Positions 56,028-64,000 of a DNA stretch of 64,000 nucleotides are shown here, piece by piece. Source of the DNA: Telopea speciosissima (lineage: Eukaryota; Streptophyta; Magnoliopsida; Proteales; Proteaceae). The position numbers were made by a program, and so were the translations under genes. The notes beneath the pieces were generated by a model. It searched no databases, was not told the origin of the DNA, and saw nothing but the letters and a program-made list of their open reading frames with translations. Positions within the stretch are counted from its first letter, which is position 1, and every line of letters starts with the position of its first letter. The stretch covers positions 35,055,267 to 35,119,266 of the forward strand of contig NC_057920.1 in NCBI RefSeq assembly GCF_018873765.1. Direction: 5' to 3'.

Positions 56028-56741
56028 TTAAGAAATTTTTGAGCCAATTCCTTTGCTCCTCGCTAGCAGTGATCCAAGCTGTACCGTCTTTATTGGATCT
56101 TCGTCACTAAGGGAGAATGGGATGAGGTCTTTTACGGGGCTTCCGCACCTCTCAGTGAGCTCATCCCACTGGTCTTTAGGGAGGTTCTCAACGCACATAG
56201 CCATTCCTCGAACATTCCCTTTGTTTTGCTTGACTAATGTAGCGTAACACTCCTGGGCCTTCTTTTGGTCGCCTCGAACTTCTCCGATTCCGTTCTTCGT
56301 GGGGAACTTCATCTTTAAATGCATCGGTAAGATGATGGCTTGGAGGGCGGTCAGTAACAGGCGTCCGAGTATGGCGTTAAATGCCACTACCGACCATACC
56401 ACCATGAACTTGACTTGGATAGTTGCTTGGCATGGGGCTTGTTCAAACGTTACAAGTAGGTCAATCGATCCTTTGATCGTGGCAGCGGCCCCCGAGAATC
56501 CATGGAGGGAGGTCCCTTCCGGCTTGAGCGGATCATCTCCGAAGCTGAACTGTCGATAGGCGCCGAGTGACATAAGATCTACGGACGCTCCCGTATCGAC
56601 CAATACCCGGTGAACGGGTCTCCTCGCGATTTCCACCTGCACCACCAAAGCATCATCATGAGGTAAACTTTTACCTTCGAGGTTGGCCTCAGTGAAGGAG
56701 ATCGTTGCCTCAGACTTTGGCCTTTTCCTCAGCACCGCCAT
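56028..56741 (-). pseudogene. Tat-C aspartic protease region
   Basis: Open for 237 residues. Active site VLVDTGASVDLMS is intact. AFNAILGRLLLTALQAI is the second conserved motif. The frame runs into the linker before reverse transcriptase. Confidence 0.85.
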
Positions 56742-56915
56742 ACCACGATGAACTGCGCATTCGCCTTGGCCTTCTGTGTGGATTCTTGTTCGGGCCCTCC
56801 AAGGATGGTGTATATGGGAGCTCCTTTGTCATTGCTTGGCCCGGATCCATCGTCCTTCTTTTTGGCTCGGGCTTTGGATTCATCGTGTTTGGCCCTTCGG
56901 CTATCTGTCCTTGGC

Positions 56916-58898
56916 TTAGCCTTTTTTCGGTTGCCGACCTCCTCGTTCTTCTCGGCTTCCTTTGACGTATTGCTTCAGGTGTCCCGCCTTGTTCAGCTCT
57001 TCAATCTCCCTTTTCAGATGATAACAATCTTCGGTGTCGTGACCGGTGTCTTTGTGAAATTGACAATACTTGTTGGGATTCCAGGATGACCCGGCTTGCA
57101 TCGGTCATAGTCGGCGGATGTATCCATCATCCTGTATTTGCATCAAAATCTCCTTGCGCGAGGTATTCAAGGGGGTGTACTGGGGACTCCAAGCTTGGTC
57201 TGACCTCTCGGCTCAATGGTTAGTCTTGGGCCACTTTTCATCTTTTCGATCATCGATCGTCGGCCTTTTCTTCTAAGCTTTGCCTTCGCTTACCTTTCGG
57301 GCTTGGAGCACCTCTGCCATGTTCACGAACTTGTTGCACCTCTCTAAGAGCTCGGCCATGTTCTTGGTCGACTTTTGAGCCAAGTCCTTGATGAGCTCCA
57401 TGTCTGTAAGTCCATTGCTCATTGCCGTATGGGTCGTAGCCTCATCCAAATCCTTGATATCTAAGGATTCTTTATTGAAGCGAGAGATGAATGCTCGAAT
57501 CGACTCGTCAGGCCACTGCTTCACACTAAGGAGATTGATCGTCATCTTCATGTGTTTCATGCTACTCTGAAAATGCATGACAAAGGCTCGGCAGAGCTGA
57601 ATAAAGCTTGTTATGGAGTTCAGCGGCAACCACGAGAACCATGAGATCGTCGCACCCTTAAGGGATGAAGGGAAAGCTCGGCAAGAGACGACTTCTGTTC
57701 CCCCATGCATGGTCATCATCGCATTGAAGAAATTGATGTGATCTACCGGGTCAGTGGTCCCATCATACCGATCGAAGGGGGGCTGCTTGAACCCAGTAGG
57801 CACTGGCACGGTCATGATCTAGGGAGGATGAGGGTGCTGCCCGACCAGTGAGTAGGCATCCGGGGTTGCCTGTTTCTTTAGTCCCTCAACCTACCCGGCC
57901 AATTCTCGAAGCCTCCTTTCAACTTCAGTTTCGGGTGCTTAGCCATTTAGCTTGCTAGCTCAGCGCTGGTCATCCTACCCATTCGGCTGAGGTTGGCCAT
58001 CCTGTCCCTCGGCTCGGGATCGGCTTGCACGCTCATCCCACCGAGGTTGGCCATTATGTTTGACTCAGTCAGCCTCACTCCTTGTTCTTCTCTCCCCTTG
58101 GAAATTGGACCCGTGGGGGCTCCTCTATTGTTCTTCTCGGAGGAGCGGGCTTTGGCGCAGAGGGCTACGGTGAGACCTTTCTCCATCCCTCGTGACACGT
58201 CTCTGGTTGGGCTCTTCCCGTTGTTCTTGGTGTCCCCTCGGCTGCCCGTCCTCCCTGAGTCGGTCAAAAAATACCGATCTGCTAGCAACCGAAGTTGCTG
58301 GTTTGATCTCTCTCCCCGCCCTCGGGCTCTGACGATGTTCCAACTCATCCCGTTAAGCACTCCTATGGGCATGCGGAGTTGGGGTTTTCTGGCCGAGCGG
58401 ATGAGACCATGCTGCTCAGCTCAGCACAGGCCACCATTCTGCTGCATGTTTCCCTCGATGAGTACTGGTACCAAAGGGGGCGTAACCGAACAACCTCGCC
58501 TGGGCCATCTGACCCATGAAAGTACGCAACATCTCATTAGTGTGCAAGAGTTGTAGTTAAAGGTCCATGACTTGCCAATTGTTCGTCGAGGCCTCGGGAT
58601 CCAAGTTCTCCTACACGGGTGGAGGCGGCTACAAATTCAGCCCTTGCTAGTTCAGCTCGGCTTGGGGCCACCCTTCTGCCGTCGTGTCCAACACACTTTC
58701 ACCATTTCCACCTTCTGTCGGTGGAATCGGGTTGGCAGTGATGCCCACGCTACGCTGAGTTCCTCCCCCTCGTGGAGGTCTCCTAGTCGCGCCTTGCCGC
58801 GATGCTTTAGGGGGTGGCGAGTGTCTCGCTTGCTTATTGGGCTGCAGCTCATCTCCGCGGGAGGCAGAGCCGTGTTGTCCCGATCTTGTTTGCACCAC
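56916..58898 (-). pseudogene. Tat-C gag
   Basis: ATG at about 58898 (MVVQTRSGQHGSASR). N-terminal region is basic and low-complexity with stops and frame changes. The gag core 57273-57815 reads FKQPPFDRYDGTTDPVDHINFF, CRAFPSSLKGATISWFSWLP and INLLSVKQWPDESIRAFISRF. A knuckle-like [14 protein letters not shown] lies at about 57030-57071. Domain order matches Tat-A gag. Confidence 0.85.
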
Positions 58899-58950
58899 CA
58901 TTATCTTTGCTCCCTTGATGTAGAAACGACAATGACTAGCTGACATCGTT

Positions 58951-58968
58951 CCCACAGACGGTCCCAAA
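58951..58968 (-). other. Primer binding site of Tat-C
   Basis: TTTGGGACCGTCTGTGGG on the minus strand beside the 5' LTR; compare TTGGCGCCGTCTATGGGAA of Tat-A. It carries changes in the tRNA-pairing part. Confidence 0.65.
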
Positions 58969-59704
58969 TCTATTGCGTGTGAAAACCTCTGTTGCCCAGT
59001 TCACCCAAGGGTGAGCCTGTAAAAACTGAGTGAGCACAAGAGAGCCGGTGTGGCTCCGGCCAAGGACTCTCCGATGCTTAAGTTAGGTCTCCGGTGCAAC
59101 AGCATTTTAACTTTGTGAAAAGTCAGATGGGCGTTTGAGCTCCATACCTGGGTATTTATAGGATGAGATGAGGCAGCTGGATGAGTCCTTGTATGGTAAG
59201 AGTCCGTTATTGGTTGGGCTCTTCCACACGGAGCGGAGTGGAGAGTGATTTTTGAAGTCGGGCTCCTAATGAGGTAGGAGTCCTTATGGGAGTGTGATAC
59301 GATTCCATCGTGGGATTGCGACCTAATTCGTACCCCGTGATTCCCAGGATGTGCTGTTGTGGCCTCGTGATCCAGGGCAAGTTGCCATGACTGCTTCTAG
59401 AGAGGCCTCGGCCTCGGGCGGCTCGGCCCTTAATGCTTGGCTTTATGCTCGGCTCGAGTGATGATCAAATTGTTCCATGGCATTATACCTAGCTTTGGTA
59501 GGCTCGTCCAACCGTCTGGGTGGTTGACTAGGCATTGGAGCTTAGCGACGATTTTCCCTTTAGTCCGAGCTTAGTGTGCTCAGGCCCTGGTGTTTAGTTT
59601 GGCACCCCTCAGCTCGGTTCAGTCGGGTCAGCTTGGTCCTCAAGTTCGACCGGGTTCCACCCACGTGGCACCCTCTGAATGGTGGGCTATTTTATGGTTT
59701 ATCA
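58969..59704 (-). repeat. 5' LTR of Tat-C
   Basis: Aligned end to end with 39192-39928; ends GTTTATCA on the plus strand. The left end is ambiguous by 2-3 bases (TCTATTGC against TGTTGC). Confidence 0.85.
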
Positions 59705-59898
59705 GGGTCCTAGGCCCTAACCCTAGGTGGCAACTCCATTTCATTTTATTGTATGACACCCATCCCCTAATAAATTGAACCATACTCCTGAGAAGACGCA
59801 TTCCTTCTCCCTCCAACTGAGGAGCACAACCCAAACCCCCGGCTCCACATGCACGCATCGAGCGCCCTGGAGAAAAAAAGGGGAATGGATCCTTATAG
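59705..59898 (+). repeat. 5' LTR of Ogre-E, right part
   Basis: Starts GGGTC (target duplication) and reads on from 39191: the phrase ...caatgggtcctaggccctaa is continuous with known Ogre-like LTR ends. It ends ggatccttata before the primer site. Confidence 0.7.
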
Positions 59899-59916
59899 TG
59901 GTGACTATGCTGGGGA
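59899..59916 (+). other. Primer binding site of Ogre-E
   Basis: TGGTGACTATGCTGGGGA. The form usual in Ogre-like elements is TGGCGACTCC followed by CTGGGGA (Arg tRNA). Differences are mainly C-to-T. Confidence 0.65.
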
Positions 59917-61291
59917 TTGATGGTCAAGCTTTCAATACTAGATGCTACCATTGAATGCATGAATTTTCTCCCTTCTGCGTTGATTGATTGAAACATGTTT
60001 GGCTAACCCCTTTTGTTGTATTAACTGCATCATACATTGTGTTCGAAATAAAATCAAACGATTAGGGTACTCCGTGTTATGCCTCTACCCCCGAGAGGTG
60101 GCATACATCATACTCAGTACTCTGAGATTGGATGATACCTGCTTCCTGCACCACTATCTTGTACACACAACACTTCATAGGAACACACAGCCCCGTGGTT
60201 AGTTGTTGAACCCCATGTGTAGGAATGGGTAATTCACGGTCGAAGCCACAACCCTTGATATTTATTATACGAGTCTAAAATTACCGATGAGGGTATTCGC
60301 TACTGTGTCGTGAGGTACTTTACTACTAAAAAAGGGCACTAGTTTGATTACTCTGAGATCGCGTGATCTATTCCCTAGGTATATCAAAAGAACCACATAC
60401 CTACAATTTGCTATCACGAGCGATAGGTATATCGGTCCTGTCAAGGGTGACCTTGTTCTGTCCTATCAGCCTACCTATTACAAGCATCATGTAAGAAATT
60501 AGACCATATACGACTAGGATATGCCATAAACTAACCTCGTAGCTTTTCGAGGTCGAAAGTGGAAATCCCATCAGCATACTTTCTCTTAATGCAGAATTCT
60601 ATTTGTCCCTCGATTGCCCCACTAGTGTCCCTCGAATGTTCCTCGGTGCACGTTGCATATCCATTTAGATCAGTGTATCCAAAAATATAGCTTTGATGAT
60701 CCCTCAGAAAAAGATACACTGCCTAAATAATGCGGCAATGATAGAATTTTGATGAGAGGTGCTCTGTATTAGGAAAAGGTAGGTTGTTGAGAAGTCCTCG
60801 ATTAGATCTCCTTGTGATAATTCAAATTTGATTTTCAAAAACTATTAAACGATGAAGGATCTATGGCAAGCTTGCATCATATCACAAGATCGCAAGGGTT
60901 ATTCTTGAGCAGTCTTGAACGTAGATGCAAACCTTATCATCGACTACCAGAGTATAATAGAATCAAGAGAGTGAAAGCAAATTGTCACTTTATTTGTATA
61001 TATATATATACGTGTATATTTGTTTGTAAAAAAAATAAATAAAATATTAAAACAAGATAAAAAAATGAATCACTTGAGTCTGAAATTGGTCCCTTTTTAC
61101 CTTTGCAAGGCACAATTCCGCGACAAAGAAAATGCTCGTTACCCATGTGGAACCATCATGGTGGTTGATTGAACTGGGCCATTCTTCACCAGTTCTCACC
61201 TTCTAAGCTTATTGAAAATTCTGGTTCACCTCCCTTGACTTCTAGTCCCTCAACACAAAGTCCAATAAGGTCACCCCCTGTTACGAGCACC
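59917..61291. other. 5' untranslated leader of Ogre-E
   Basis: No coding domain recognised. Contains TA-rich low-complexity near 61000-61060. Ogre-like elements often have long leaders. Confidence 0.5.
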
Positions 61292-62573
61292 ATGGATCCG
61301 CCAGAAACCAATTCTTCAGAAGAAGCACTGAGTCAAGAAATGGTTAGCATGCGGAGGGATATGATAGAGATGAAATAGCTAGTTATGTAGTTGCTCCAAT
61401 CAATGCAAGGTCAATCTCGAGCAGATAAAGCACCAACCTCCAGAGAGCCAAGGGTAACCCTAATGATGTCTAGGGAACATCCTAGGATTATAATAGAAGA
61501 AGAGGATATAACCATCAATGCTCACCAGGACCCACCAGAAACGGAAAGGAAGAAGAAGATGAGGGAGAAAGTTGAGAAGCTCGAAGTGGCATTGAAAGGA
61601 AAGGCTGTTGAGAAACTAGAAGAAGACATGGAAGCTTGACAAGTTTGACAGGATAGGAGATCCCCAAGCTCACTTGAAGATTTTTATTATAGTAGCTAAG
61701 TCATGGAATCTCACAGAAAATAAAATGGGACAAGCAGTCCTTTACTCGTTAGCAGGATCAGCTCTGAGGTGGCTGACCCAATTGGACAAAACTTCGACTC
61801 AAACTTGGTCGACAATTATGAAGGCATTCACCAAATAGTACTCTTACAACACCAAAGTGGACATCACCCGACGTGAGTTGGAAACCCTGAGACAAGGAGC
61901 CGATGAGGGATTTTCTAACTTCATCATGAGGTTTCGTGAAAAGGCGTCCAAGATGTGGAATCGCCTGAATGAATCAAAACAAGTGGAAATCATATTGGAA
62001 AACCTACATGGAGAATACCATGATTGCCTCTACTGTCAGCACATCAAGACCTTCGAAGCACTCATAGCCATTGGAAAGCGCATTGAGGACAAGCTCTTCA
62101 AAGGAAAACAAGCCCAAACTTCAACCAAAGAGGCTTTTGGATCTTATTTTGGCAAGAACAACAGAGGTGGAAGAGGGAAAGGCCCCGAAATGATTACAGC
62201 TAATACCATTCAGTACACCGAGAAGCAAATTTCACCAACAGTTACTCCTCCTTTGGTAATCCAGGCTGAACAGTCAACCCATCCCAGACAATTTACCTTT
62301 GGTAGTATGACACCCACCCGCCTTTTCTTCAAACTTAAGAGGGAAGGAATGTTGGATGTGCATCCCATGAACATGACCAATCCACCTCTGGGATATAAGT
62401 CAGAATGGCACTGTTATTACCATAATCAGAAGGGTAATCAGACAGATAGATGCATACACCTCAAGCATGCAATCCAAGACTTAATAGATGCGGGGAAAAT
62501 TGAATTGAAGACAGGTCAACAGCCCAATATGACTACCAACCCTCTGCCAAATCATGGACTGAACATGTTATAA
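61292..62573 (+). pseudogene. Ogre-E gag
   Basis: ATG at 61292 (MDPPETNSSEEALS) opens a charged N-terminal frame with TAG/TAG near 61376-61388. A frameshift near 61630 leads to the gag core in a second frame: KLDKFDRIGDPQAHLKIF, LYSLAGSALRWLTQL, then TAG near 61836, and RRELETLRQGADEGFSNFIMRF to IGKRIEDKL. Downstream HPRQFTFGSMTPTRLFFKL and WHCYYHNQKGNQTDRC with NPLPNHG match the order of Ogre gag ends. Stop TAA 62571-62573. Confidence 0.8.
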
Positions 62574-62603
62574 GAGGATGTTCCCTTTAAGGACCCGACG
62601 GTC

Positions 62604-62870
62604 ATGATTCAACCTATGAAGCAAAAGCGAAAGCTGAAGGATGCTCGAATCTATAGGGCTATCCTAGCAGCCCAAACTAAGGAGAGTATAAATAAAAGAA
62701 AAGAATTAGAGACGCTAAGGCAAGAGCCAAATGAAGGATTCTCCGACTTCGTCAGAAGATTCCGTAAAGAAGTCGAAAGGATGCACACCCCTCTAATGGA
62801 GGAAGAAGAAGTGGAGATAATCCTAGAGAATCTACATAGAGTGTATCATGAGTATCTATACCCTTAGCGG
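62604..62870 (+). pseudogene. Second copy of a gag segment in Ogre-E
   Basis: In the same frame as the gag core, ELETLRQEPNEGFSDFVRRF...VEIILENLHRVYHEYLYP repeats the gag stretch ELETLRQGADEGFSNFIMRF...VEIILENLHGEYHDCLY at about 61877-62034. About 55 residues are recognisably duplicated. It is followed by further acidic sequence to about 63035. Confidence 0.75.
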
Positions 62871-62879
62871 CATGAGATA

Positions 62880-64000
62880 GTGGAAACATTTGCCACCCTG
62901 GATGGTTCGCTTGATGAAGATGAACTTGACTCCTCAAGATCGTCTATGGGATCTGTGAATGCTTTGGAAGAAGGGACAACGGGTTTGAACCCAACCACTC
63001 TAATCAGGTCTGCAAAAGCACCTTTGAGGGAATGAAGAGTAGTATGGAGGGACAAAGTCTACCTCATGTGGCAGATGGATCTCCCTGCAGAAGTAAGGAC
63101 CAATATTAGCAACTTCCTGAAGGAAATGTACAAAGAAGAGATGATTAAAAGTCAGCCAACGTCATTTTGTGCCCAGAGCATGCATGCTCGGAAAAGGAGG
63201 GCGAAGAGAATGATGGTATGTGTTTACTATGCAACGACAAATTACAATGCAAAGTTTAGAGAAGGCGGACAATGTTGTGATCGAGGGAAAGGCTTAGCCT
63301 TGGACCATCAGATGATGAAGCTTGAGTTTCGATCTAGAGAGCGGACTTGAAGCCTCGGACCTAATGTGTAACTAAGAGCATTCAGATTCACTGACTATGA
63401 GATTAGTCACATGGCATATGTGGAGAATTCGGAGGATGAAGAAGATTTCACAATTCACATTCAACCCATTGAGGAGGGGTCGTCTAAAGATAGCATGCGA
63501 ACAATTGAAGAGGTCACACCAAGTCTGATCCAAGCTGTATTTTCACTAGCCATTGGTGAAACTCTATCTGGAGACACTTTCCTTATCCAGATGGGAGGAG
63601 GCACCCACGATAGTGAAGAAGAAGACTTTGAATCACAATCTGAAGATGAGTTCTTTGTTGAAACCCTACAGTGGATAAATTGCATCGGAGTTGATGATGA
63701 TGAAGCAGACCCAATAGACTTCATTCAACCTATCCCTTAAGAAGACGAAAGAAGAAGCGATGACGAAGAAGTAGGGCCTCCAGTAAATCGAAGAAGAGTG
63801 TGGTGCGTCAAAGGGGAAGACTTTGACAAATGGAATATGAGCATCTTCTATCAAGTCCAAGACATCCTTAAGCTAATGTCCACAACTCATGACATCCTAT
63901 ATAAGGCCACTTCCCACTTTCCAAACATGGTGTACGAACACTTCACGGTACAATGCGAGAAGCTAGAGTTGCAAATAGAACAACACTTTCTCCAGAGAAC
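62880..64000 (+). pseudogene. Ogre-E downstream reading frame, identity uncertain
   Basis: The same frame stays largely open in pieces (62880-63034, 63066-63350, 63411-63740, then to the window end), separated by single stops. Products are acidic (DSEEEDFESQSEDE) with no domain I can name. Position fits the gag-protease spacer of an Ogre-like polyprotein. It is cut by the window edge. Confidence 0.45.

Larger units (their letters stand above)
39192..59704 (-). mobile_element. Tat-C: Tat-group Gypsy inserted in the Ogre-E LTR
   Basis: LTRs 39192-39928 and 58969-59704 (about 736 bp) are flanked by GGGTT and GGGTC, a 4-of-5 match. gag-pol reads minus (58898 to 52895); an antisense gene reads plus (40358 to 51943). 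Archaeal-type RNase H and antisense ORF place it in the Tat group. It is older than Copia-D, which sits inside it. Confidence 0.9.
38112..64000 (+). mobile_element. Ogre-E: Ogre-like Tat-group Gypsy, 5' part, split by Tat-C
   Basis: The 5' LTR starts TGTAGACGC at 38112, is interrupted by Tat-C at 39191/59705, and ends near 59898. It is followed by a primer site of Arg-tRNA type (ideal TGGCGACTCC, here mutated to TGGTGACTAT) and TGGGGATTG. gag-like sequence follows from 61292 and resembles Ogre gag in order and motifs. The 3' part lies outside the window. Confidence 0.8.

Noticed and set aside
1..64000. tRNA or rRNA genes
   Set aside because: Only short tRNA-complementary primer sites of retrotransposons were found; no cloverleaf or rRNA sequence was recognised.

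Overview
The window is repeat-dense flowering-plant nuclear DNA. No intact host gene is visible. The only host-type gene recognised is a BAHD acyltransferase pseudogene on the minus strand, whose three pieces are spread over about 29 kb by retrotransposon insertions. Almost everything else is LTR retrotransposon: Copia elements with initiator-Met tRNA primer sites, Gypsy elements of the Tat/Ogre group with an archaeal-type second RNase H, and a chromodomain Gypsy. The exact species cannot be told from the sequence.

Layout. 1-3085 is the 3' part of a SIRE-type Copia (Copia-1, plus strand) inserted into the 3' remnant of a Tat element (Tat-F, 3086-4726). 5264-5671 holds two adjacent palindromic MITE-like units. 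6494-8054 is a small Copia-like derivative with TA..TA long terminal repeats. 8205-37019 is the BAHD pseudogene. It contains Tat-A (8690-30880, plus), which itself contains a full-length SIRE-type Copia (Copia-A, 16452-26370, minus), and next to it a chromovirus (Gypsy-B, 31299-36508, plus). From 38112 an Ogre-like Gypsy (Ogre-E, plus) runs off the window end. Its 5' LTR is split by Tat-C (39192-59704, minus), and Tat-C is split by another Copia (Copia-D, 41571-50856, minus). Target-site duplications identify the boundaries: CCAAC for Copia-A, ATGCG for Gypsy-B, GGTTG for Copia-D, GGGT(T/C) for Tat-C, and GGTGC (one copy missing a base) for Tat-A.

How the parts work together. Several elements carry an extra gene beyond gag-pol, apparently with its own promoter. 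Copia-1 and Copia-A both carry a third ORF of the putative plant transposon protein type between pol and the 3' LTR. In each, a cluster of palindromes with core CGGT-NN-ACCG lies just upstream of a TATA-like box before this ORF, and the same family of motifs lies upstream of the TATA box in the LTR. Tat-A and Tat-C carry an antisense, apparently spliced gene (Transposase_28-like domain, basic linker, coiled coil) that begins downstream of its own TATA box and leader. The motif sharing between LTR and internal promoter is the most interesting candidate regulatory system here.

Decay. Nearly all nonsense codons in the Gypsy pol frames are compatible with a single C-to-T change at Gln or Arg codons, and several catalytic acidic residues are replaced by Asn or Lys (G-to-A). 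This is the expected signature of methylated-cytosine deamination in silenced retrotransposons.
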